A stretch of 64,000 nt of DNA from Pantoea sp. Lij88 (GCF_030062155.1 NZ_CP118269.1:3162001-3226000); one strand, 5' to 3'; numbered from the stretch's first letter, positions 1-7,867 are shown. Numbers and translations are program-made. Notes: a model not told the origin generated them from the letters alone.

Positions 1-653
1 CCGATAAAGCAGGGTGAATCTTTCAGCATGAACTGCGCGACGGGCGCTTTGGCCGGATTCTGGCGCGCAATGGCGGCGACGACCAGGTTACCGGTTGCGA
101 CATACTGCACCTGACCGGAGAGATACGCAGACAGTGTGGTGTTGTTGTCTTCATAGCGTTTCACCTGCGCATCTTTCGGGGCCACTTCGCTGAGCACCAT
201 GTCCTCTACCGCACCGCGCGTCACGCCAATCGACTTGCCGCTCAGGGCTGAGGCCGCTTTGATTTCATCGCCCTTCGGACCAAACACGCCCAGGAAGAAC
301 GGCGCATAGGCGCGGGTAAAGTCGATCACTTTCTCACGCTCGGCATTTTTACCCATGCTGGAGATGACCAGATCGACCTTGTCGGTTTGCAGATAAGGCA
401 CGCGGTTGGCACTGCTGACCGGCACCAGCTGCAACTTAAGTTTCATCTGTTTTGCCAGATACTTTGCCGTGTCGATGTCATACCCCTGCGGCTGCAGGTC
501 CGTGCCGACCGAACCAAACGGCGGAAAATCCTGCGGCACGGCGACGCGGATGACGCCGCGTTTCTGGATGTCCTGCAGTTGATCGGCCAGCGCGCTTCCC
601 GCTTGTGCCATCAGTAATGCCGCTGTCGCAACCGCCATTAAAACTTTTTTCAT
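1..653 (-). CDS. ABC transporter substrate-binding protein, family 3 (partial, C-terminus outside window)
   Basis: The first 217 residues of a periplasmic solute-binding protein of the GlnH/GltI-like family 3 are present; the rest lies left of the window. The ATG at 653 begins a Sec signal peptide (MKK, hydrophobic core, AxA cleavage near residue 24). A typical SBP_bac_3 domain follows, with the VIRVAVPQDFPPFG strand and the segment DLVISSMGKNAEREKVIDFT. This family delivers amino acids or related small polar nitrogen compounds to an ABC permease. The gene lies 191 bp beyond hpxU, in the same direction, beside purine-catabolism genes, and has a consensus sigma54 promoter at 706-721. I infer uptake of a nitrogen compound, perhaps a purine breakdown product. 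The substrate cannot be read from the sequence. Confidence 0.85.
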   Translation of the reverse strand, partial: MKKVLMAVATAALLMAQAGSALADQLQDIQKRGVIRVAVPQDFPPFGSVGTDLQPQGYDIDTAKYLAKQMKLKLQLVPVSSANRVPYLQTDKVDLVISSMGKNAEREKVIDFTRAYAPFFLGVFGPKGDEIKAASALSGKSIGVTRGAVEDMVLSEVAPKDAQVKRYEDNNTTLSAYLSGQVQYVATGNLVVAAIARQNPAKAPVAQFMLKDSPCFI

Positions 654-705
654 TATGCACCCCGGTGAGATTAACGTGAAACAAAAGATTCTTTGACATG
701 CAATC

Positions 706-721
706 TGCAACTAATGTGCCA
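706..721 (-). promoter_or_regulatory. sigma54 (-24/-12) promoter of the binding-protein gene
   Basis: Read on the minus strand, the site is TGGCAC-ATTAG-TTGCA. It matches the RpoN core TGGCAC-N5-TTGCA, with the required GG-N10-GC spacing. It would start transcription near 696, about 43 nt before the ATG at 653. An NtrC-like dyad lies roughly 138 bp upstream of that start. Confidence 0.75.
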
Positions 722-826
722 ATGCGGACGGCGACAGAAAAAGGGTTAAGCAGCAGAGAGTTCAGCAGAAATCGGGCGTAACCGGAGCGACTACGCCGTG
801 AAGAGCGTGTTCTGAAATGGGGCAAA

Positions 827-841
827 GCACCAAAACGGTGC
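827..841 (-). promoter_or_regulatory. candidate NtrC (GlnG) enhancer site
   Basis: GCACC-AAAAC-GGTGC is a perfect dyad matching the core of the NtrC consensus TGCACC-N5-GGTGCA; the outermost bases differ. Its centre is about 138 bp upstream of the predicted sigma54 start, within the usual enhancer range. A second GGTGC half-site is at 850-854. The dyad lies just beyond the hpxU stop codon, so a weak hpxU terminator hairpin is an alternative reading, although only a short T-run follows it. Confidence 0.6.
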
Positions 842-844
842 CTG

Positions 845-1684
845 TTAACGGTGCTCCAGCTCGTCGAACTGCTGGTAAAGGTCGGCGATCTGATGAATAC
901 GCTGACGTCCCTGAGCCAGCATTTCATGCAGCAGGGCATTGGCAATCAGGTTAACCAGACTCATGGCCGCACTGTAACTGTCAAAGGCGGAGACGCTGTC
1001 CAGCGGCGTACAGAGCTGCCAGCGCGCCAGTGCAATCACCGTCTGCGCCTGCGGCTCACACAGCGCCAGCAGCGGGATACCGGCAGTCTGCAGCTGCTGC
1101 ATCAGCGGACGAATGATGCGCGGACGACGACGAAACGCCATCACAATCACCATGTCGTCTGGCGTGATATCCACCAGCTCCTCAGCCAGCGTCTGGCCCG
1201 GCTGCGGCAGGATATGCACCTGCGAACGCGCCTGCACCAGCTGTTGCCGCAGATGGAGCGCCACCGGATAGGCGTTGCGCATGCCGATGATAAACACGCG
1301 CTTAGCCTGCGCCAGCTGCTGGATAACCTCACTAAAGTGCCGGGCATCCAGGCTGTTTACCCACTGCGTCAGGTTTGCCATCTCCTGCTTGTAGTGGCGC
1401 GCCAGCAGCGTATTGCCCTGCACCGCATCCCGGTTATCGGTCAGCGGCATGCCGCTCTGGCGCAGGATGCGTAACTCATCACGCATATCCTTGTACTTCT
1501 CGTAGCCCAGACGTTTAAACAGCCGACTGACCGTGGCTTTCGACACGCCACTGAGCCGCGCCAGCTCGGCGCTGTTGTAGCTGATCAGGTCATCGAAGTG
1601 GTCAAACACGAAGTCGGCAATGCGCTGCTCCTGCGGAGAGAGCTGGGGATAGTGACTTCTGAGTCGTTCATCAAGCTGTTTCAT
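845..1684 (-). CDS. hpxU: MurR/RpiR-family transcriptional regulator HpxU
   Basis: This 279-residue regulator has an N-terminal RpiR helix-turn-helix (about residues 1-77, recognition helix region GVSKATVSRLFKRLGY) and a C-terminal SIS sugar-isomerase-like ligand domain (about 115-250). In Klebsiella the RpiR-type repressor HpxU controls the allantoate/oxamate genes. The divergent partner here is hpxWXYZ, so the assignment rests on family and context. I chose the ATG at 1684 because an alternative GTG at 1723 would add 13 unconserved-looking residues. The effector is probably a pathway intermediate (inference). Confidence 0.85.
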   Translation of the reverse strand: MKQLDERLRSHYPQLSPQEQRIADFVFDHFDDLISYNSAELARLSGVSKATVSRLFKRLGYEKYKDMRDELRILRQSGMPLTDNRDAVQGNTLLARHYKQEMANLTQWVNSLDARHFSEVIQQLAQAKRVFIIGMRNAYPVALHLRQQLVQARSQVHILPQPGQTLAEELVDITPDDMVIVMAFRRRPRIIRPLMQQLQTAGIPLLALCEPQAQTVIALARWQLCTPLDSVSAFDSYSAAMSLVNLIANALLHEMLAQGRQRIHQIADLYQQFDELEHR

Positions 1685-1768
1685 AAGGCGCCCTGTAACT
1701 TTTGTTTCAGCAGAAGCTAGCACAATTTACGCCAGGTTAACCGGCGCATTGTCATCGCAGGGTGAAAA

Positions 1769-1785
1769 CTGGAACAGCTCTTGCT
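1769..1785 (+). promoter_or_regulatory. sigma54 (-24/-12) promoter of hpxWXYZ
   Basis: CTGGAACAGCTCTTGCT matches the extended consensus YTGGCACGRNNNTTGCW at all but two defined positions and keeps GG-N10-GC exactly. Predicted transcription start is about 1796, with hpxW starting at 1823. No convincing NtrC dyad is visible upstream, so an activator other than NtrC, or sites inside hpxU, may be used. Confidence 0.6.
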
Positions 1786-1822
1786 TTGTTATGGGTTCTG
1801 TCACCCGGATAACGAGAAAAAG

Positions 1823-3409
1823 ATGATTCAAAGCAATATGGCCCCGCAGGGGATGGCGGTGACGCCACACCATCTGGCGAGTGAAAGCGCACTCGCCGTG
1901 CTGCGTGATGGCGGTAATGCCATTGAAGCGATGGTGGCCGCTGCCGCGACGATCGCCGTGGTTTACCCGCACATGAATGGACTGGGCGGCGATGGTTTCT
2001 GGCTGATTCTGCCGCCCGGCGGCGAGCCCGTCGCTATCGACGCCAGCGGCGCAGCCGGTTCGCTGGCGCACCGCGATTTCTACACCGATCACCCGAAGAT
2101 CCCGCATCGTGGGCCGAAAGCAGCGTTAACCGTGGCCGGAACGGTCAGCGGCTGGCAGGAGGCCCTGACGCTCTCTGCGGAGATGGGCACCCCGCCGCTG
2201 CCGCTGGATCGCCTGCTGCGTGATGCGATTCGCTACGCCGCCGACGGCATTCCGGTAACCGCTTCACAGAGCGCCGCCACCGCGACGTTCCGCAGTGAAC
2301 TGCAGCATCAGCCCGGCTTCAGCGCTAATTTTATGCCCGACGGCGATGTGCCGCAGCCGGGCAGCCGTTTTACCCAGCCCTCACTGGCGAACACCCTGAG
2401 TCAGCTCACCGAAGAGGGACTCGATAGCTTTTATCGCGGTGCGCTGGCTCACCATATGGCCGATGAGATGGCGACGCTCGGCATGCCGGTTACGCTGGCC
2501 GATCTGCAGCAGCATCGCGCCCGCCGCACGACGCCGCTGCATCTCTCCCACAGCGAAGGTGACATCTGGAATATCGCCCCGCCGACACAGGGCATGGTGT
2601 CGCTGGCGATCCTCGGCATCACCGATCGTCTGGAGATGGCGGAGGCTGACGACGCGCAGACGGTGCACCGCATCGTTGAAGCCACCAAGAAAGCCTTTGC
2701 CCTGCGCGACAAACACATCACCGATCCGCGTCACGTCACCGAAGATTTGCAGGCGCTGCTGGATAGCGATCACCTTGCCACGCTCGCCAGCCAGATCACC
2801 GACGGAGAAGCGGCAGCCTGGGGAAACGGACGCGGACCGGGCGATACGGTCTGGATGGGCGTGATGGACAGCAGCGGTCTGGCGGTCTCCTTTATTCAGA
2901 GCATCTACCACGAGTTTGGCAGCGGTGTGGTGCTGCCCGGCACGGGCATTACCTGGCAGAACCGGGGCGCGGCGTTCAGCCTCGACCCTGAACATCTGCT
3001 GGCGCTGGCGCCCGGCAAGCAGCCGTTTCATACCCTCAATCCCGCCGCCGCACGGCTGAAAGATGGCCGGACAATGGTGTATGGCGCGATGGGCGGCGAT
3101 GGGCAGCCGCAGACCCAGGCCGCGATTTTTACCCGCCATGTCATTCAGGGCCTGCCGCTGCAACAGGCGGTCAGTGCGCCGCGCTGGCTACTGGGCCGGA
3201 CCTGGGGGCAATTGTCAGACTCGCTGAAACTGGAAGGCCGCTTTGACGATGAAACGGTATTGATGCTGCGTCTGTGGGGCCATGAGGTGGAGCTGCTGCC
3301 GGACTTCAGCGAATCCGTGGGCCATGCGGGCGCGATTGTGCGTCACAGCAACGGCATGTTTGAGGGCGCAAGCGACCCGCGCAGTAACGGCAGCGCCGCC
3401 GGTTTTTAA
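1823..3409 (+). CDS. hpxW: oxamate amidohydrolase proenzyme HpxW (gamma-glutamyltransferase family)
   Basis: This 528-residue Ntn-hydrolase belongs to the gamma-glutamyltranspeptidase family. It has an N-terminal GGNAIEA region, the NGLGGDGF motif, and a GDTVWMGVMD segment in which Thr342 is the likely autocleavage nucleophile separating large and small subunits. There is no signal peptide, unlike periplasmic GGT, which fits a cytoplasmic amidase. In Klebsiella, HpxW is assigned the hydrolysis of oxamate to oxalate and ammonia, the last nitrogen-releasing step of allantoin use. The ATG at 1823 follows a purine-rich GAGAAAAAG. A TTG at 1781 overlaps the predicted promoter and is rejected. First gene of hpxWXYZ. 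Confidence 0.85.
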   Translation: MIQSNMAPQGMAVTPHHLASESALAVLRDGGNAIEAMVAAAATIAVVYPHMNGLGGDGFWLILPPGGEPVAIDASGAAGSLAHRDFYTDHPKIPHRGPKAALTVAGTVSGWQEALTLSAEMGTPPLPLDRLLRDAIRYAADGIPVTASQSAATATFRSELQHQPGFSANFMPDGDVPQPGSRFTQPSLANTLSQLTEEGLDSFYRGALAHHMADEMATLGMPVTLADLQQHRARRTTPLHLSHSEGDIWNIAPPTQGMVSLAILGITDRLEMAEADDAQTVHRIVEATKKAFALRDKHITDPRHVTEDLQALLDSDHLATLASQITDGEAAAWGNGRGPGDTVWMGVMDSSGLAVSFIQSIYHEFGSGVVLPGTGITWQNRGAAFSLDPEHLLALAPGKQPFHTLNPAAARLKDGRTMVYGAMGGDGQPQTQAAIFTRHVIQGLPLQQAVSAPRWLLGRTWGQLSDSLKLEGRFDDETVLMLRLWGHEVELLPDFSESVGHAGAIVRHSNGMFEGASDPRSNGSAAGF

Positions 3410-3421
3410 CAGGAGCGAATC

Positions 3422-3604
3422 ATGAATCAACACGACTGGGCCAGTTACATCGGCCATATGGAGCAGATCCTGCAACTGGAACTGGATGACGCCCGCCGCG
3501 CTGAACTGCTGATCCAGCTGTCGCGCATCGCGGAGATGGCTGCGCCGCTGATGGCGTTTCCGCTGGATGACCGGCTGGAAGTGGCAGGAGTATACCAGGC
3601 ATGA
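3422..3604 (+). CDS. hpxX: AtzG-like small amidase subunit HpxX (DUF4089)
   Basis: A 60-residue acidic, helical protein beginning MNQHDWASYIGHMEQILQL, similar to AtzG/DUF4089 proteins. AtzG is the small subunit that pairs with the AtzE amidase in 1-carboxybiuret hydrolysis and resembles GatC in length and role. A good ribosome site (AACAGGAGCGA) precedes it. Its stop overlaps the hpxY start in an ATGA, so the two are probably translationally coupled and form a heteromer. It is easily missed because of its size. Its specific function in purine use is not established. Confidence 0.85.
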   Translation: MNQHDWASYIGHMEQILQLELDDARRAELLIQLSRIAEMAAPLMAFPLDDRLEVAGVYQA

Positions 3605-4998
3605 GATTAGGTGACGTTTCGATTCAGACCCTGCAACGGGCGATCCAGCAGGGTGAGATCAGCGCGCTGGAAGTGGCGAAAAGCACATTGCAGGCGGTTG
3701 AGCAGCATAATCCGGTGCTGAATGCCTGGACGGAAGTGACCGGGCCGCGCATGTTAAAAGAGGCCAGCGCGATTGATACGCAGCGGCAGCGTGGCGAAAC
3801 CCTGCCACCGCTGGCGGGCATCCCGTATGCGGTGAAAAACCTGTTCGATGTGGCGGGTCACAGCACGCTGGCCGGTGCCAGCCTGTTCCGCGATCGCCCT
3901 GCGGCACAGGCAGATGCGTTTGCCGTCGGGAAACTGCGCCAGGCGGGTGCGCTGCTCTCGGGCATGCTGAACATGGATGCCTACGCCTACGGTTTTACCA
4001 CTGAAAACAGCCACTATGGCGCGACGCACAATCCGCGCGATTTGAGCCGCGTGGCGGGCGGCTCGTCAGGGGGGTCGGCCGCCGCCGTGGCCGCCGGGCT
4101 GGTTCACTTTTCGCTGGGCACCGACACCAACGGTTCGATTCGGGTGCCCGCGTCGCTGTGCGGTATTTTTGGTCTCAAGCCGACCTTTGGCCGTCTGTCA
4201 CGCAGCGGCAGCCATCCGTTTGTCGCCAGTCTTGACCACATCGGTCCGCTGGCACGGCGGGTTGAAGACCTGGCACTGGTGTATGACCTGTTGCAGGGCG
4301 CAGACCACGCCGATGCGTTTCAGGCTGACCGTCCGCCGGCCGCGACGCTGCCGGGGCTGTCACAGGGCCGCGAAGGATTACGCTGCGGCGTGCTGGGCGG
4401 CTTTTTTGCCCGCTGGTGTGATGAGGATGCCCGCGCTGCCGTCGCGGTGGTTGCGGCAGCGCTTGAGGCACAGGAAGAGGTGCTGATGCCGGAGGCGGAG
4501 CTGGCTCGCTCAGCTGCGTTTATCATGACCGCCGCTGAGGGCGGCAATCACTATCTGCCCGCTCTGCGTCAGATGCCGGAACAGTTTGAACCGAACTCCC
4601 GCGAGCGTCTGCTGGCCGGCGCCATGATGCCAGGTGCCTGGTATGTGCAGGCCCAGCGTTTCCGTCGCCATTTCCAGCAGCAGGTGTTACCGCTGTTTGA
4701 TCGGTTCGATGTGCTGATCGCCCCGGCGACGCCCTGCAGCGCGATTACCATCGGCCAGCAAACCCTGACGATTCAGGGTGAATCGCTGCCCGCTAAAGCA
4801 AGTATGGGGATGCTGACGCAGCCAATCTCCTTCCTGGGATTGCCGGTCTGTACCGTGCCGCTGGCGACCCGAAGTGGCCTGCCGATTGGTTTACAGCTTA
4901 TCGCCCGTCCGTTTAACGAAGAGGCGGTATTACGCGCCGCCTGGGCACTGGAACAACAGGGTATTACGATACCGCAAATGAATATGGCAGGAGCCTGA
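3601..4998 (+). CDS. hpxY: AtzE-family amidohydrolase HpxY
   Basis: A 465-residue amidase-signature enzyme. The Ser-cisSer-Lys triad is visible: Lys79 (in PYAVKN), Ser155 in GGSSGGS (153-159), and nucleophile Ser179 in GTDTNGSIRVPAS. AtzE-type enzymes remove a terminal amide from carboxylated ureas. In the hpx context the substrate is probably an oxalurate- or ureido-derived amide (inference). It overlaps hpxX by 4 bp and hpxZ by 1 bp (TGATG), a tightly packed operon. Related alternatives are GatA or indole-acetamide hydrolases, but the DUF4089 partner argues for AtzE. Confidence 0.88.
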   Translation: MRLGDVSIQTLQRAIQQGEISALEVAKSTLQAVEQHNPVLNAWTEVTGPRMLKEASAIDTQRQRGETLPPLAGIPYAVKNLFDVAGHSTLAGASLFRDRPAAQADAFAVGKLRQAGALLSGMLNMDAYAYGFTTENSHYGATHNPRDLSRVAGGSSGGSAAAVAAGLVHFSLGTDTNGSIRVPASLCGIFGLKPTFGRLSRSGSHPFVASLDHIGPLARRVEDLALVYDLLQGADHADAFQADRPPAATLPGLSQGREGLRCGVLGGFFARWCDEDARAAVAVVAAALEAQEEVLMPEAELARSAAFIMTAAEGGNHYLPALRQMPEQFEPNSRERLLAGAMMPGAWYVQAQRFRRHFQQQVLPLFDRFDVLIAPATPCSAITIGQQTLTIQGESLPAKASMGMLTQPISFLGLPVCTVPLATRSGLPIGLQLIARPFNEEAVLRAAWALEQQGITIPQMNMAGA

Positions 4999-5378
4999 TG
5001 AACAGAGAGATTAATTTACCGCAGGTGCTCAGCGAGGTGACGGCGCAGTTTTATCGCTACGAGCAGGCGCTGGTCAGCAATGACGTGGACGAACTGGATG
5101 CGCTGTTCTGGCACGATCCGCGAACCGTGCGCCTCGGCGCGGGTGAGAATCTGTATGGCATTGACGAGATTCGGGCCTTCCGTGCCGCGCGCCCTTCAGC
5201 CGGGCTGGACAGGACGCTGCGAAACACCGTGATTACGACTTTCGGTGAGGATTATGCGGTCTGCAGCACTGAATTTACCCGCACCGGCAGCGATAAGATT
5301 GGCCGTCAGCAGCAGACCTGGGTGCGAATGCCCCACGGCTGGTGCATCGTGGCGGCGCAGGTCAGTCTGATGAGCTGA
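4998..5378 (+). CDS. hpxZ: AtzH-like protein HpxZ (DUF3225, NTF2-like fold)
   Basis: 126 residues, similar to AtzH/DUF3225 and SnoaL/NTF2-like cone-shaped proteins, with the conserved stretch VDELDALFWHDPRTVRLGAG and a C-terminal QQTWVRMPHGWCIVAAQVS. AtzH in cyanuric acid degraders is a small amidase acting beside AtzE/AtzG; HpxZ may do the same here. Last gene of hpxWXYZ, with its start overlapping the hpxY stop. The reaction in purine breakdown is not known to me. Confidence 0.8.
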   Translation: MNREINLPQVLSEVTAQFYRYEQALVSNDVDELDALFWHDPRTVRLGAGENLYGIDEIRAFRAARPSAGLDRTLRNTVITTFGEDYAVCSTEFTRTGSDKIGRQQQTWVRMPHGWCIVAAQVSLMS

Positions 5379-5380
5379 CG

Positions 5381-5444
5381 GCATCCGGCGCTTCGCCCGA
5401 TCAACGTCAGGCAAGCGCCGGAACCGGCTTAAGGTGCCGGATGC
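5381..5444. terminator. inverted repeat between convergent hpxZ and hpxB
   Basis: GCATCCGGC at 5381-5389 pairs with GCCGGATGC at 5436-5444. An alternative inner pairing is CCGGCGCTT (5385-5393) with AAGCGCCGG (5413-5421). The GCCGGATGC core recalls enterobacterial REP units. It lies between converging genes and overlaps the last codons of hpxB, so it may act as a two-way terminator or 3'-end stabiliser. Confidence 0.45.
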
Positions 5445-6382
5445 GTTTTGATCCAGTGGTCAGCAATCTGCTGGCGGGTGCAGATCCAGACATCGTCGTG
5501 CTGCTGAATGTGGTCAAGGAAGTTCTGCAGCGCGCGGAATTTGCCAGGACGCCCCAGCAGGCGGCAATGCATACCGATCGACATCATCTTCGGCGCCGTT
5601 TCGCCCTCTTCATACAATACATCGAAGCTGTCGCGCAGATAGGTGAAGAACTGCTCGGCGGTGTTAAATCCCTGCGGCGAGGCGAAGCGCATGTCGTTGC
5701 ACTCCAGGGTGTAAGGAATAATCAGGTGCGGCTTCACCGTGCCATCCTGACAGGTGACCTGGGTCCAGAACGGCAGATCGTCGCCGTAGTAGTCACTGTC
5801 GTAGCTGAAACCACCCTGCTCCACCACCAGCCGACGGGTGTTCGGGCTGTCGCGACCGGTGTACCAGCCGGTTGGTGCTTTACCAAACAGATCCACCAGC
5901 ACATCAACCGCCTGCTGCATATGCTGACGTTCGGTTTTTGCATCCATGCCCTGATAGTGGATCCAGCGCCAGCCGTGGCTGACCACATCGTAATCCGCCT
6001 GTTTGATCGCCCCGACAATTTCCGGATGACGCGCCAGCGCCATCGCCACGCCAAACACGGTTAATGGCAGACCGCGTTTCTGAAATTCATTGTGAATGCG
6101 CCAGAATCCGGCGCGGGAGCCATATTCATACAGCGACTCCATCGACATGTGACGATCGGCATAGCTGGCTGCGCCGATGATGTCGGAGAGGAACTGCTCT
6201 GAGCCAGCATCGCCATGCAGCACGCTGTTTTCAGCGCCCTCTTCGTAATTCAGAACAAACTGCACCGCCACACGGGCGTTGTTGGGCCAGGCGGCGTGCG
6301 GCGGATTGGCGCCATAACCGATTAAATCGCGCGGGTAGTTTTTGTTAAAGCTGTACTCTTTCTTCTCTGCAGCGTCAGTCAT
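5429..6382 (-). CDS. hpxB: allantoinase HpxB (PuuE type, polysaccharide-deacetylase fold)
   Basis: A 317-residue protein of the PuuE allantoinase family, which uses a NodB/polysaccharide-deacetylase fold and not the dihydroorotase fold of AllB. Features include the N-terminal YPRDLIGYGANPPHAAWP, the metal-site region EEGAENS, and GHGWRWI-like VVSHGWRWIHY. It hydrolyses allantoin to allantoate in the cytoplasm. It is the last gene of hpxS-hpxA-hpxB, 34 bp after hpxA. I use the ATG at 6382 (AAGGAAG upstream); a GTG lies one codon earlier. Confidence 0.9.
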   Translation of the reverse strand: MTDAAEKKEYSFNKNYPRDLIGYGANPPHAAWPNNARVAVQFVLNYEEGAENSVLHGDAGSEQFLSDIIGAASYADRHMSMESLYEYGSRAGFWRIHNEFQKRGLPLTVFGVAMALARHPEIVGAIKQADYDVVSHGWRWIHYQGMDAKTERQHMQQAVDVLVDLFGKAPTGWYTGRDSPNTRRLVVEQGGFSYDSDYYGDDLPFWTQVTCQDGTVKPHLIIPYTLECNDMRFASPQGFNTAEQFFTYLRDSFDVLYEEGETAPKMMSIGMHCRLLGRPGKFRALQNFLDHIQQHDDVWICTRQQIADHWIKTHPAP

Positions 6383-6416
6383 CACTGGCTTCCTTTCTGG
6401 ATTCGGGAAAGTTCCG

Positions 6417-7148
6417 TTAGTTTAGATGCTGAAACGCACCTGAGAGAGGTTTCTGCAAAGGCCAGGCCAGATCGCCATGTTTGCTGGTACCAAAGCCAAG
6501 CGCCACCAGCGACTCGACCATTTTTACTGCCGCACTGACGCCATCGATCACCGGCAGGCCCAGCTCCTGGGTCAGCGAGGCGGCCAGCGTCGCCATCCCG
6601 CCACAGCCCAGCACAATCGCCCCGCTGCCATCTTCCCGTTTCGCCTGAATGCAGCGCTGCCGCACTTTTTCCTGCGCCACGCCGCTGCCATCTTCCAGCG
6701 CCAGTACCGGCAGATCGATGGCGTGCAGCGCGGCACAGTGATGGGTAAAGCCATACTGCTGCAGCAGGTGACGTGCAATCACCAGGGTGCGCGGCAGCGT
6801 AGTGACAATGGAGAAACGCGTCGCCAGCATTGTGGCGGTATGCATCGCCGCTTCCGCAATGCCGATCACCGGTCCGCTGGCCAGCTCGCGAGCCGCCAGT
6901 AATCCCGGATCGCCAAAGCAGGCAATAACGTGCCCGCTGACGCCCTGCTCCCTGCCGAGCCTGATCTGTTCCAGCACGCCGATGGCGGCGATCGCCTCAT
7001 CGAAGTGGCCTTCAATGGAGGGGACACCCTGCGACGGTGAAACCGCCAGAATTTCGGTACCCGGCGCGGCGACGGCACGCGCGGCCTGAGCGATGGTTTC
7101 GGTCATCGCCAGGCTGGTGTTGGGGTTAATGACCTGAATCAGACTCAT
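6417..7148 (-). CDS. hpxA: allantoin racemase HpxA (Asp/Glu/hydantoin racemase family)
   Basis: A 243-residue protein of the Asp/Glu/hydantoin racemase superfamily. The two catalytic cysteines lie in VIACFGDPG and IVLGCGGMA. In Klebsiella HpxA belongs to the allantoin operon hpxSAB; the enzyme converts between allantoin enantiomers so that the stereospecific allantoinase can use both. The start overlaps the hpxS stop by 4 bp (ATGA), indicating translational coupling. Confidence 0.88.
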   Translation of the reverse strand: MSLIQVINPNTSLAMTETIAQAARAVAAPGTEILAVSPSQGVPSIEGHFDEAIAAIGVLEQIRLGREQGVSGHVIACFGDPGLLAARELASGPVIGIAEAAMHTATMLATRFSIVTTLPRTLVIARHLLQQYGFTHHCAALHAIDLPVLALEDGSGVAQEKVRQRCIQAKREDGSGAIVLGCGGMATLAASLTQELGLPVIDGVSAAVKMVESLVALGFGTSKHGDLAWPLQKPLSGAFQHLN

Positions 7149-7867
7149 GAGGCAGCTCCAGAGCCTGCGGCAAACAGTCGGGAAAAATCGGGCAGGGTTT
7201 CCCCGCTGCGCTCAAAGTGCAGGCTGGAGACGATGTGCTCAAAGTGATGCTGTAGCGCGTGGGTCAGCGGCTCCAGCGCACGTGCGCGCAGTAACGTCAG
7301 CAGATTCGTGTGATCGTCACAGCGGCAGCCGCGCTGCCAGGGCGCGCCATAGGCGGCAATCACCAGTGAGGAGCGCTGCGTCAGGCTGGTGACCATGCCG
7401 GTGAGGACCTGATTACCGGAGATCGCCTGTAGCTGAATATGAAACGCCGCTGAGAGACGGATCGCTGCCGGGCCATCATGATCGGCGTGCGCCTGGTTTT
7501 CCTGTGTGATGAGCTGCTCCAGCGCCACCAGATGGGGAGGCTGCAGATGCGCCAGTACTGCAGGCAGATTGGCGCACTCCATTAAACTGCGGGTTGAGAA
7601 GATGTCACGCGCCTCTTCAACGCCGGGTGTCGCCACCTGCGCACCACGTTTGGGCGTCAGGGTGACCATCTGCACCGCCGCGAGGCGCTGCAGCACTTTG
7701 CGGATGCCGGTGCGGCTCACCCCAAAGACCCCGGAAAGGGCCTCTTCCGGCAATTTACTGCCCGGCGGCAGCTGGTGCTCAACAATGGCGTTCATTAGCG
7801 CCTGGTAAATCCCTTCATCTTTGTCCTGCAGATGGGTGGCGTCTTGCTGGCCTGTTTTACTCGTCAT
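7145..7867 (-). CDS. hpxS: GntR-family (FCD) regulator HpxS
   Basis: A 240-residue FadR-type GntR regulator with an N-terminal winged helix (about residues 15-80, including LPEEALSGVFGVSRTGIRKVLQRL) and a C-terminal all-helical FCD domain. In Klebsiella HpxS represses hpxSAB without allantoin and activates it with allantoin, in interplay with NAC, through two tandem sites. Two matching palindromes lie just upstream here (7902-7909 and 7923-7932). The ATG at 7867 follows GGAGCAGGTA; an upstream in-frame TTG at 7960 would run through the operators and is rejected. Confidence 0.88.
   Translation of the reverse strand: MTSKTGQQDATHLQDKDEGIYQALMNAIVEHQLPPGSKLPEEALSGVFGVSRTGIRKVLQRLAAVQMVTLTPKRGAQVATPGVEEARDIFSTRSLMECANLPAVLAHLQPPHLVALEQLITQENQAHADHDGPAAIRLSAAFHIQLQAISGNQVLTGMVTSLTQRSSLVIAAYGAPWQRGCRCDDHTNLLTLLRARALEPLTHALQHHFEHIVSSLHFERSGETLPDFSRLFAAGSGAAS

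Noticed and set aside
845..1723. Longer hpxU start at GTG 1723
   Set aside because: It adds 13 residues not resembling RpiR N-termini; the ATG at 1684 is a better fit.
1724..1768. GGTTAACC (1735-1742) as an HpxU operator
   Set aside because: Only an 8-bp palindrome with mismatched flanks; RpiR operators are usually longer, and no second copy was noted nearby.
5342..6064. 240-codon open frame overlapping hpxZ and antisense to hpxB
   Set aside because: It overlaps two well-supported genes and its product has low-complexity His/Arg composition typical of antisense frames.
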